DNA of 64,000 bases from Clostridia bacterium (GTDB taxonomy: Bacteria > Bacillota > Clostridia > UMGS1883): the NCBI GenBank assembly GCA_017505525.1, contig JAFVPB010000007.1, forward strand, positions 22,075 through 86,074, written 5' to 3'. Shown here in pieces: positions 23,953 through 32,429 of this stretch (the stretch's first letter is position 1; each line of letters starts with the position of its first letter). Under the pieces are notes generated by a model. It searched no databases and was not told where the DNA came from. It saw nothing but the letters and a program-made list of their open reading frames with translations. A program made the position numbers and the translations under genes.

Positions 23953-24627
23953 TTATAATATAATTTCTTCATATATTACGGGAACAACTTTATTTGCAGG
24001 TAAGAAGTTGTTCATATCAATATCGTCGAATAATCCGCAGTGCAGCGGAACAACCTTTCCGGGATTTATTTTTTCGCTGAATCTGGCAGCATCATCCATA
24101 TTCATATTGTTTCCAACTCCGTTTACAGGAAGGAACAATACGTCAATATGCGGAGGAATATCCTCAAAAATATCTGTGTTATATAATGTATCCCCCGTTA
24201 TATAATAACGCTTTTTTCCATCTTCTATAATAACTCCTATCGGGTGTTCGTCAGTGTGTTCGGCAAGTACTGCTTTGAAAAGAATGCCTTGATAAGTAAA
24301 CTCTGTGTGGCGGTTGAAACGTATGTAATTGTGGGGGCCACCAAACTTTCTAACCTCTTGCCATGCCGATTGAGGCGCCAATACCAAAACACTTTTTTCA
24401 TCTTTAAGATAATGGCAAAGCGTGTCGGGGTCAGTATGGTCGAGATGATTATGCGTGCATATTATCACATCAGGAGATATATCTAAAAATTTTTCGTTCA
24501 CAGGGATTCTGCGTGTGTTTTTGGGGTTTATTTTACTGACACTATCGGATAAATAAGGGTCTATAAGAATAGTAAGTCCATCTTTTTCAAACAGTAGTCC
24601 TGCCTGACCAAGCCAAGTTATTTTCAT
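23953..24627 (-). CDS. metallo-beta-lactamase-fold hydrolase (UlaG-like lactonase)
   Basis: This 224-residue protein has the zinc motif H-x-H-x-D-H in THNHLDHTD (H59, H61, D63, H64), the ITGDTLY segment carrying the bridging Asp, and the VPLHCG histidine near the C-terminus. It resembles the UlaG branch, whose best-known member opens L-ascorbate-6-phosphate lactone. Together with an SDR and a sugar-acid dehydratase, a sugar-lactone substrate is reasonable. It lies 12 bases upstream of the dehydratase gene. Confidence 0.82.
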   Translation of the reverse strand: MKITWLGQAGLLFEKDGLTILIDPYLSDSVSKINPKNTRRIPVNEKFLDISPDVIICTHNHLDHTDPDTLCHYLKDEKSVLVLAPQSAWQEVRKFGGPHNYIRFNRHTEFTYQGILFKAVLAEHTDEHPIGVIIEDGKKRYYITGDTLYNTDIFEDIPPHIDVLFLPVNGVGNNMNMDDAARFSEKINPGKVVPLHCGLFDDIDMNNFLPANKVVPVIYEEIIL

Positions 24628-24645
24628 AGCTTTATTCCTTTCTGC

Positions 24646-26052
24646 TTATTCAAAGTCTCCGCACATAATCATCATAGGGTAATCCTTGATGGGAAGATGC
24701 AAGATCCTGTAAGTTCCAAATTCATCTTTCTCATACATATCTTCCGGCAATTCATATATACTGCCATCCATCAAATCAACGATTTTTGGTACCTTATCAA
24801 AGCAAGCTATCTCAAGAGACATTGTTGATTCGTAATCTGTGGTCATAATGTTTGTGGGGCTCCAATATACAAAAGCGTAAGAACCATTGTTTTTTCTGAA
24901 TCCCTGATATTTTACGTTGAGAGTATTTACATCGTTTTCAAAAATTCTCGGCGAATATTCAGGATGCATAATAACGGGCACATCGTATAAATATATATCC
25001 TCGCAAAACAGAGAGGCAATAACCTGAAGTGCTCTGTATGAAAGCTTTGGGGTATAGGTGCCTGTTGCATGCCCGTCTTCATCAAAATCTGCCCCAAGAA
25101 CGCCGAAGTAGCCAAAATCTTTATAACTGTCGGGATTATCTACTGTGCCGTTAAGGGCTTCAAACATATCCATACAAGAAAAATATGATGTAAATTTAAC
25201 GTCAGCTGATAAATCAGCGATAGCATGCCTTAAAAGCTGCTTTGCCTGTTTAAGCTGTGTCCACGCTCCTGTATGTACGGCACCACAACCACCGCTTCTT
25301 GATTGAGAACCTGATTCCCCCTGAACAATTTCAAGCTTTTTTCCGTAGGAAGAAGCAAGACTTTTATAGGAAGCTACAGTCTGGCAAACCGATGATTCAT
25401 CTGCAGTGTATTCATGAAAAGAAATCGCATCAAGATTATCTGCTAATCCTGCCTTCAAGGCTTCGTTAAGGTAGGTAAGTTGCTTTTCACACATAACCCC
25501 GCCAATAACATACGCATTCTTATTAACTTCTTTTATATAACGGGATGTTTTTGAAGTAAATATACCAAGCTCAGTTGCATTTACGCCTGTTTTCCAGCAC
25601 CACACACCGTCAGGCTCATTCCATATTTCAAAGGTATCTATTTTGCCTTCGTAATGATTTACTGTTGCTTTAACATAGTTTTCCCATGCTTTTTCTGCCT
25701 CCGGCGTATTTATCGGAGGAACCCCGACAGCACCAAAAGTTTGTGCGGCAAGTTCAGAATATAATCCATTTCCGTAGCAGAGGCACATCCAAGGCTTTAA
25801 TCCGTGTTCTATAAGCGAATCCACAATAGTATCAAGCCAGGAAAAATCGTAAACTCCTTTTTCTTTTTCTGTTTTTGCCCATCCTGATTGTATGCGTGCC
25901 CATTTAACGCCAAGTGCCGAAATTTTATCGTAACACTTTGATGGGTCGAACGCATCGCGGTCGAGCTTTTCAAATCCTAAACCAATTTTAGAAAACTTAA
26001 TATCTTTTGAATTTTTTTGAGATATTTCTCCAATCTTTATCAAACGTTCCAT
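24646..26052 (-). CDS. GH39-like clan GH-A glycosidase, first gene of the minus operon
   Basis: This 468-residue TIM-barrel glycosidase has the acid/base E146 in FEIWNEPDG and a candidate nucleophile E246 in VQGESGSQS. The N-terminal GVKWARIQSGW, then KGVYDFSWLD and PWMCLCYGN pattern is that of GH39 and related GH-A families, with a C-terminal beta-sandwich after about residue 370. There is no signal peptide. An AGGAGG site precedes the start. As first gene of the operon it probably releases the sugar acid that the downstream enzymes process. GH39 is favoured over GH5 or GH30 but is not certain. Confidence 0.8.
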   Translation of the reverse strand: MERLIKIGEISQKNSKDIKFSKIGLGFEKLDRDAFDPSKCYDKISALGVKWARIQSGWAKTEKEKGVYDFSWLDTIVDSLIEHGLKPWMCLCYGNGLYSELAAQTFGAVGVPPINTPEAEKAWENYVKATVNHYEGKIDTFEIWNEPDGVWCWKTGVNATELGIFTSKTSRYIKEVNKNAYVIGGVMCEKQLTYLNEALKAGLADNLDAISFHEYTADESSVCQTVASYKSLASSYGKKLEIVQGESGSQSRSGGCGAVHTGAWTQLKQAKQLLRHAIADLSADVKFTSYFSCMDMFEALNGTVDNPDSYKDFGYFGVLGADFDEDGHATGTYTPKLSYRALQVIASLFCEDIYLYDVPVIMHPEYSPRIFENDVNTLNVKYQGFRKNNGSYAFVYWSPTNIMTTDYESTMSLEIACFDKVPKIVDLMDGSIYELPEDMYEKDEFGTYRILHLPIKDYPMMIMCGDFE

Positions 26053-26085
26053 ATTCTACCTCCTGAGTAGTGATAATACTCTTTA

Positions 26086-26114
26086 TTGACAAATAATTTG
26101 TCTAATGTTATAAT
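26086..26114 (+). promoter_or_regulatory. AraC gene promoter with overlapping palindromic operator
   Basis: TTGACA (26086-26091), a 17-base spacer and TATAAT (26109-26114) form a full consensus promoter. The palindrome GACAAAT-A-ATTTGTC (26088-26102) overlaps the -35 box and spacer. It lies midway between the divergent GH39-like operon and the AraC gene, so a bound regulator could control both. Confidence 0.8.
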
Positions 26115-26191
26115 GACACAACAGTAGTGGAAAGTCTATACAAAATATTACTTTTTATTTAGAAATCTTATCCTCAAAGGGCGTGTGAGCG

Positions 26192-27001
26192 ATGAGCAAA
26201 CTAACGGAATTTAACGTATTAAGTGCAGGAAGTTTCGACAGCAGATATGCTTTCGGTGGAGAAAGTGGCTATATTACAAAAGAAAGATGTCTCTCAAATT
26301 ATGAACTGGAATTTTTTACAGAAAACGGTGGAGAAACATTTATTGACGGAGAATCCTACGATATATCCAGAGGAAAGGTTCTGGTGGGAAAGCCCGGGCA
26401 AAAACGCCACAGTAAACTGCATTTTAAGGCGTGTTTTATTCATCTGGATATAAAAGAAGGTTATCTCAGGCAATGCATTGACGAATTGCCCGATTTTTTT
26501 GAAGCACAGAATAACAGAGTTTATGAGGAAATATTCCTGCGGATTACAGAACTTAATGAAGGCGATTTTGATGGAAAAGAACTTTACATCGTCTCTAAAA
26601 TCTACGAACTTGTAAGTGAAATGTATAAGGATGCTAACACAGCTAAGGTACAGATAGGGGAGCTGAATGAAAAAAAACTGGAAAGTGCAAGAGTATTTAT
26701 TGAAGAAAATCACAATACTCCAATAAAACTTAAAGATATTTCAGAATTTGTGAATTTAAGCTCTGTTTACTTTCATAAGATATTTAAAAAACGTTATGGC
26801 GAAAGTCCTAATGAATATTTGCAGAGTGTAAGGCTTCTTAAAGCGAAAAATTATCTTGCCACCACAGACTGTACTGCAGAAGAAATTGCTTTTGCATGTG
26901 GATTTTCTTCACAATCATATTTCAATTATTTTTTCAAACAAAAGGTTGGAATTCCTCCACTTCAATATAGAAGAGAAGCTCTTGGAAAATATAAAATTTA
27001 A
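26192..27001 (+). CDS. AraC-family transcriptional regulator
   Basis: This 269-residue protein has an N-terminal cupin-like sensing part (FFTENGGETFIDGESYDISRG) and a complete C-terminal AraC domain (ISEFVNLSSVYFHKIFKKRYGESPNEYL, then IAFACGFSSQSYFNYFFKQKVGIPPLQYR). It is divergent from the minus-strand GH39/creatininase operon, 139 bases away, and is the likely local regulator. Its own promoter carries a palindromic site. The following terminator overlaps its stop codon. Confidence 0.92.
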   Translation: MSKLTEFNVLSAGSFDSRYAFGGESGYITKERCLSNYELEFFTENGGETFIDGESYDISRGKVLVGKPGQKRHSKLHFKACFIHLDIKEGYLRQCIDELPDFFEAQNNRVYEEIFLRITELNEGDFDGKELYIVSKIYELVSEMYKDANTAKVQIGELNEKKLESARVFIEENHNTPIKLKDISEFVNLSSVYFHKIFKKRYGESPNEYLQSVRLLKAKNYLATTDCTAEEIAFACGFSSQSYFNYFFKQKVGIPPLQYRREALGKYKI

Positions 27002-27033
27002 GGCGACTAAATTATTAGTCGCCTGTTTTTTTT
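27001..27033 (+). terminator. terminator between convergent AraC genes, overlapping the 3' end of the right-hand gene
   Basis: AGGCGACTAA (27001-27010) and TTAGTCGCCT (27015-27024) form the stem, followed by GTTTTTTTT. The U run on the plus strand is the complement of the lysine codons near the end of the convergent AraC gene. Confidence 0.85.
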
Positions 27034-27845
27034 CTGTATTGAAGCGGGGTAAACCCTGTATCCTGTTTAAATACTCTGTCGAAATCTACAAGACTGCTGA
27101 AGCCACACTGCATTGCAATATCTGTGAGGGGAATATCTGAGGATGAAAGCATTTGTTTTGCGTGAATAATGCGTATGGTTTTAAGATATTTTGGTATTGA
27201 AAGTCCCGTAATCGAATTGAATTTTCGCGAAATAGTGTATGGATCAAGAAAGAATTCCTTGGATAATAAATCCAACGTTATTTTAGATGTGTAGTTTTTT
27301 TCTATATACTTAATAATTTCAAAAAAAGTATCGTCGATGCTATGGTTTTCGTCCGGCTCAACATTGCTGCCAAGAAGAAGGAGTAATTCGCAAAGCCGTA
27401 TTAATGAAACGGAAAGATATTTAGGAGAGTTTGTTTTTTCGAGTGTCTTGTTTTCCAAAGAGAAAATGCAATTTTTAAAATCCTCATAAAATTTATTCAC
27501 TGGTATTATCGGGGAGCTCGATTTAAAGCATGCCGTAAGGCTTATAGGAATGCATTTTTGGATTCCCTCGATAAATTCAGGACGAAAGTTAATGCACGCA
27601 CGACTTTGCGGAAGAAGCTCTCCCGAAATTGTCATATGTGGAATATAGGGAGGGATAACTGCCACACAACTTTTATCGAGCGTATATTCGTTGTCTCCGA
27701 TTTTGAGTATTCTTGAGTTTTCATACACATACAAAATCTCATAATGGTGGTGATAATGAGATTGAGGCATTACTTTTTTATTTCTGTATGTTCTGAATTC
27801 TGCATCGTATGTAAGAGAGGCAGAGGTGAAGTTTTCATTAAACAT
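27015..27845 (-). CDS. AraC-family transcriptional regulator
   Basis: This 276-residue protein has an AraC_binding-like cupin (SHYHHHYEILYVYE with metal-type histidines, about residues 30-43) and a full two-motif AraC domain (LLSKEFFLDPYTISRKFNSITG, then IAMQCGFSSLVDFDRVFKQDTGFTPLQYR). ATG at 27845 has GAGGGA upstream; an upstream methionine at 27878 lacks one. It is divergent from the large plus-strand SLH/glycosidase operon, whose first gene starts about 280 bases away, and is its probable regulator. Confidence 0.9.
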   Translation of the reverse strand: MFNENFTSASLTYDAEFRTYRNKKVMPQSHYHHHYEILYVYENSRILKIGDNEYTLDKSCVAVIPPYIPHMTISGELLPQSRACINFRPEFIEGIQKCIPISLTACFKSSSPIIPVNKFYEDFKNCIFSLENKTLEKTNSPKYLSVSLIRLCELLLLLGSNVEPDENHSIDDTFFEIIKYIEKNYTSKITLDLLSKEFFLDPYTISRKFNSITGLSIPKYLKTIRIIHAKQMLSSSDIPLTDIAMQCGFSSLVDFDRVFKQDTGFTPLQYRKKTGD

Positions 27846-28129
27846 AGTTAATCCCTCTTTATAGCTGAGTTGTGGCAAAAATTGTTAAAATCAAAATTTA
27901 AATATTTCAAAATGAGAAAAGTTGCCAAAATGCGGATTTACTCATATAAATTAAGTTTAACATAAGGATGTAAAAAAGTCAACAAGCATCTTCAGGTAAA
28001 AAATTACAATTAAGAAAATGAAAAATAAATGCAAGAATTGTTTAAAAATACTCAATAATTGTGTAGTATGATATTAAAAATAGGAGTAAAATTATATTGA
28101 GAAAGAAGTCGGTTGGGAGGGTGAATGAT
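27846..28129. other. divergent regulatory region before the large glycan operon
   Basis: About 280 AT-rich bases with no gene. A -10-like TATGAT lies at 28067-28072, but no fitting -35 box was found. This suggests an activator-dependent promoter, consistent with the divergent AraC gene. Confidence 0.4.
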
Positions 28130-29824
28130 ATGAAAGACATCGCCGATTTAAGACTGAAAATGTCGACTAACAGATTTTATGAAAATTGTGAATCGTATGA
28201 TGAAAGCACAGGACTTATATTTGGACCAGACGGAAAAACGCATCCTACAAGAAAAAATGCAGCGTTTGTTCAAAATGTTTTTGCTTTTAAAAGTGAAAGC
28301 CACTACGCCATTGCACGAAACATACTGTATAAGTTATGTATGCTGCAAGACAGGAATCCAGAAAGCCCTACGTATGGGCTGTGGCCTACAAGCTTTGAGG
28401 AAAATCTTGCAGATATATCTTTCCCGGATTTTAATTTTGCAGATTTTATTTCATCTTCTCTTATTGGAATTTTAGAAAAGTATAGGGAATATCTTGATGA
28501 AGAATTAATAAAAGAAACGGAAAAGTCGCTTGAGCTTGCGGCATATTGTTCGATAAAAAGGCATGTTGGTCTTGATTATACAAATGTGATTTGTATGAGC
28601 TGCTTTACAATAATCAAAGCAGGAGAAATATTAAATAATCAGGAAATTTTTAATTCAGGAAAGGCTGAACTTAAAAGATTTCTTGAATACACAAGGGTGT
28701 GCGGTGCTTTTTCGGAATATAACAGTCCTAACTATATTGTTGTCGCTGCCGGAGCTATTGAAAATATGATTAAATATTTTGAAGACGAAGAATGCAGGGA
28801 CATGGCTCTTGAACTCAATGATTATTTGTGGGAAATGGGAGCAAAGCACTATAGTAGTACGTTTGATGAATATACCCCGCCATACATAAGAAATTATTCT
28901 GATTTGGATAATGGAAGAGATGCCTTATTTATCTGGTGCGTAACTGACGGAGAATACGGAAAACTGCCTGCCAAACTAAGCGGCGGTGGATTAGATACAA
29001 TAAGATGCCCCAAAAAGTTTTTCCATTTATTCGATAAAGATTTCTGGGAAGAAATCACGTATTACAGAAAAAACAATATCAGAAAAAGTGATGAGGACTT
29101 AACAATAGTAAGAAATTTAGATAGTCCCGACCTTGTTCTTTATTCATATAAAACAAAAGAATATTTGTTCGGAGCTTTTCAAAAAACTGACCTTTGGGGG
29201 CAAAGAAGAAACCTGATGCTTATTTGGAATCCCCTTTGCAAGAAATTTTTAAAGCTTTGTGCGTTAAAGGATGGCGTAGATTTCTCATCTGCTATGGCAT
29301 ACACTGTTCAAAATAAAGGAGAATCGTTAACGCTCCTTGGATTTGCAACAGATAATGGCGATAAGCATTACATAGTTGATCCGTTAACAGATGGAAAATT
29401 CAAAGCAAAAAAACTTTCGTTTATGATTAAAACGGGGGGAGAAAAAAAGCTTCTCTTTGAAAAACATGGAAGTGAATTTATTCTTAGGGATGGAAAGTTC
29501 TTTGTAAGCATAAGAATAGATGATTGGTGTTTTGACGGAAAAAAAGGAGAAATCAGATTAACGGATGATGGAATTGAGTTAATCTGTTTCGAATCAGATA
29601 CTCCGCGTGAAGTTAATTTGTATGAGCTTGGTATGTCATATGGTGTTATAAGTCTTTGCGTGAATGACCAGGCAAAAGCAACGGAAATAAAAACAGATGG
29701 AGAAAGAATAATGGTGAAAAATGAAACAGGCTCCATCGAGGGCTATAATACCCCTCAAAAATATAACGATTGCATAATAAATACTTCGGTAAACAAACCG
29801 AAAGAAAAACAGGAGGAAGGATAA
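28130..29824 (+). CDS. uncharacterised protein, possible (alpha/alpha)-toroid polysaccharide lyase-like enzyme
   Basis: The 564-residue protein has no signal peptide. The first ~300 residues look helical with conserved aromatic and polar stretches (LDYTNVICMSCFTIIKAGEI, then FSEYNSPNYIVVAAGAIENM), as in the toroid of heparinase or alginate-lyase-like enzymes. The C-terminal half is beta-rich, like their sandwich domains. The SEYNSP-x-Y motif recurs in such proteins. GGGAGGG before ATG 28130 supports the start; an upstream TTG/ATG frame from 28097 is less likely. Its stop overlaps the start of the next gene by one base. As first gene of the operon it may cut imported uronic-acid oligomers. Function is inferred from fold-like features only. 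Confidence 0.6.
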   Translation: MKDIADLRLKMSTNRFYENCESYDESTGLIFGPDGKTHPTRKNAAFVQNVFAFKSESHYAIARNILYKLCMLQDRNPESPTYGLWPTSFEENLADISFPDFNFADFISSSLIGILEKYREYLDEELIKETEKSLELAAYCSIKRHVGLDYTNVICMSCFTIIKAGEILNNQEIFNSGKAELKRFLEYTRVCGAFSEYNSPNYIVVAAGAIENMIKYFEDEECRDMALELNDYLWEMGAKHYSSTFDEYTPPYIRNYSDLDNGRDALFIWCVTDGEYGKLPAKLSGGGLDTIRCPKKFFHLFDKDFWEEITYYRKNNIRKSDEDLTIVRNLDSPDLVLYSYKTKEYLFGAFQKTDLWGQRRNLMLIWNPLCKKFLKLCALKDGVDFSSAMAYTVQNKGESLTLLGFATDNGDKHYIVDPLTDGKFKAKKLSFMIKTGGEKKLLFEKHGSEFILRDGKFFVSIRIDDWCFDGKKGEIRLTDDGIELICFESDTPREVNLYELGMSYGVISLCVNDQAKATEIKTDGERIMVKNETGSIEGYNTPQKYNDCIINTSVNKPKEKQEEG

Positions 29825-32418
29825 TGAAAATGAAGAGAATCTTATTGATGCTGGTAGCAGTAACTATACTTGTAACATCAGCAACAAACGGCATTGGCTT
29901 TTCTGCGCAGGCGGAAGATGGCTATGTTGCAACCGCAGGGGAGCAGAGAGCGCAAAAACTGTTGAAAATTGGCGCAATATATAATGATGCAGATGCAATG
30001 GTGCTCACAAGGAGCATAAAAAGAGGCGAATTTGCAAAAATTCTTATTAAGTTCATAGGGCATAATAAGATGGTACCCAATCAGGTAACACAGAAGCCTT
30101 TTATGGATGTGGACCTCGATCATCCCTACATAAGAGAAATAAAGCAGATGAAGGATTTGGGAATTGTTACCGATGCCAAGCTTTTAAAGTTCAGGCCGGA
30201 TGATTACATAACTGTTTTCGAAGCTGCAAATATGCTTGATGCGGCTTTAGGCTACAGAAAATTAGCAAATAAAACATACTCGGCAAAACTCAATATAGTT
30301 GATGGCGTTAAGAAATCTGATGTTGCAGTTGCAACTCTTGATGATATTTATGTAATGCTTGAAAACTGTCTTGGAATAACAATTTTTGAGCCTGAGCTTT
30401 GGGAAGTTGCTAATGGCACAACAAAGGAAACAGTAATAGAAAGATATTATAAGCTTGAAAAGCGCAGAGGTATTGTAACGGCAAATTCTATCAGTGGTAT
30501 TTCAGAAGCTGACAAGCATTCGGCAAAAGGATATTTGGAAATTGATGGTGTTCATTTCAAATCACAGGATCCCGAATATGAAAAATATCTTGGATATACA
30601 GTTGATTTCTATATTGATAAATCCAATAATGAAATTTACTATATTATTCCCCATACAACTAATCAAACTTTAACTATTGATTCAGATGATATTTTGCCGG
30701 GAAATCAAAATACTATTTACTATAAGAACGATAAAGAAAACACAAAGAAGGTAACTGTAAGAAATTATGATGTTATCTATAATAAAAAAGCTTATAGCGG
30801 ATACGGAAATCTTAACACAGTATTTTCGAATATAGACGGAGAGATTACTCTTCTCGACAGAAACGGAGATAAGGTGTATGATGTTATCTTTGTTGATTCT
30901 TATACTTATCATTATATCACGGCAGTTGATATGCAGTTTAAATACATCTATGATGAAGAAACAAACACACGTATCGACCTTTCTGATGAAGAGAATACCT
31001 TAATTTATAAGGCCGACGGCACTCGCATAAAAATGGCGGGAATTCCAACAGATGTTTTAGCTTCGGTGGCTGAAAGCAAAAATACCAAAGGCGATAAAAT
31101 AACAACTGTATACCTCAGCGATGCAGCAATTGAGGGTAAGATAGATGAAATATCAGAGGAAGAAATAGTTATAAACGGCACAGCATATAAGTGTGTTGAT
31201 AGCATTTATAACAAAGCTTCACTTGGTCTTTACGGCAATTTCTACATTGGAAAAACTGGTAAAATTGTAAAATTTATTCCTCTTGCAGAATCCGTATGGA
31301 ATTTGGGCATAGTTCATTCTAAGGATGGCGGAGACGGAACCTTCTCAAATCCGAAGGTAAGAATTTTCACTTCTGATGGTGAATTTAAGGTTTACAATAT
31401 ATTACAAAATGCCCGTGCTGATAAAACAATGGAGTATACAAACGGAATCAAAGGCGATGCAGAAATTTGTGATGCTCTTGTAGTTGGCAGTGTTGTAAGA
31501 TATCAGCTTAATGATAACGAAGAAATTAAAAGAGTACAGATTACCGATACGGGAAGTGGCTCAGGACAAAGCAAGCTTTATGCAAACGATACAGGCTTAA
31601 GACTTCTTAAGAGCGGCAATTCCTTCCATTACTATAATAATATGTATGCAACTTCTTTTGGTACAAACACCAATACTAAGTTCTTTATTATACCCACTGA
31701 GGAAAACTGGCTGAATGAAGAGGAATTTTCAGCAAAGACTGTGACATTCCAGAACGACAGAGATATTAAATATTATTATGAAGCATATACCTTTGGAAAA
31801 AAAGATTTACCAATTGCGGATGTTATGGTTATAAAGGGCGGCTCGGCAGCAACCGTTAAAACAAACGACTATATGTTTGTTTTAAATAAGATTCGCGGAG
31901 TTATAGAAAATGGAGAAGAAATGTTCAGCCTTTCGGGAATAAGTAAAGGTAAGAGTGTAAGCTTTTTATCAGCGGATAATCCGAAGACCAAATACAATGT
32001 AGAAGAGGGAGATATCCTTATTGTACATACAAAGGCTGACGGCACCGTGGCTGACATAATTAAGGTGTTTACGCCAAATAAGCTTAATGACTCAGATGCT
32101 TATATAAGGCCTGGCGTGAATGATTTTAATCTGGGAATGACTGCAACAAGAGCAACTGGTGCGTATGTTTATGTTTACGCAACCGTTACAGGAGTAACGG
32201 GAGAAGGTATTTCCTTTGAATATATAGAACCAGGCACAGGTAACACAGTAGAAAGATTTGGATTCTTAAGCGGTACTACATTTGCACGTTACAATATTAA
32301 TGAGACTGATATTGAAGCAGTAGCGGGAAGTGTTTACGATATTGTTATCGGAGATAAAGTTCTTATTTTGACAAACTACGCTAAACCCAATCAGATTGTA
32401 GTATTTAAAAACAGATAA
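29824..32418 (+). CDS. exported SLH-domain protein, surface-anchored, function unknown
   Basis: This 864-residue protein has a signal peptide (residues 1-30, cleavage after AQA). It carries S-layer homology motifs near residues 39-80 (with the T-R-x-x-F-like TRSIKRGEFAKIL) and 93-145 (FMDVDLDHPYIREIKQMKDLGIV), and probably a degenerate third. The remaining ~650 residues are a long beta-rich region with repeated V-x-x-I-x-x-x-x-I-x-I-NG-x-x-Y strands. SLH domains bind pyruvylated secondary wall polymer. AGGAGGA precedes the start. No enzyme motif was recognised; it could be a scaffold or glycan receptor. Confidence 0.8.
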   Translation: MKMKRILLMLVAVTILVTSATNGIGFSAQAEDGYVATAGEQRAQKLLKIGAIYNDADAMVLTRSIKRGEFAKILIKFIGHNKMVPNQVTQKPFMDVDLDHPYIREIKQMKDLGIVTDAKLLKFRPDDYITVFEAANMLDAALGYRKLANKTYSAKLNIVDGVKKSDVAVATLDDIYVMLENCLGITIFEPELWEVANGTTKETVIERYYKLEKRRGIVTANSISGISEADKHSAKGYLEIDGVHFKSQDPEYEKYLGYTVDFYIDKSNNEIYYIIPHTTNQTLTIDSDDILPGNQNTIYYKNDKENTKKVTVRNYDVIYNKKAYSGYGNLNTVFSNIDGEITLLDRNGDKVYDVIFVDSYTYHYITAVDMQFKYIYDEETNTRIDLSDEENTLIYKADGTRIKMAGIPTDVLASVAESKNTKGDKITTVYLSDAAIEGKIDEISEEEIVINGTAYKCVDSIYNKASLGLYGNFYIGKTGKIVKFIPLAESVWNLGIVHSKDGGDGTFSNPKVRIFTSDGEFKVYNILQNARADKTMEYTNGIKGDAEICDALVVGSVVRYQLNDNEEIKRVQITDTGSGSGQSKLYANDTGLRLLKSGNSFHYYNNMYATSFGTNTNTKFFIIPTEENWLNEEEFSAKTVTFQNDRDIKYYYEAYTFGKKDLPIADVMVIKGGSAATVKTNDYMFVLNKIRGVIENGEEMFSLSGISKGKSVSFLSADNPKTKYNVEEGDILIVHTKADGTVADIIKVFTPNKLNDSDAYIRPGVNDFNLGMTATRATGAYVYVYATVTGVTGEGISFEYIEPGTGNTVERFGFLSGTTFARYNINETDIEAVAGSVYDIVIGDKVLILTNYAKPNQIVVFKNR

Positions 32419-32429
32419 GGAGGAGAACT

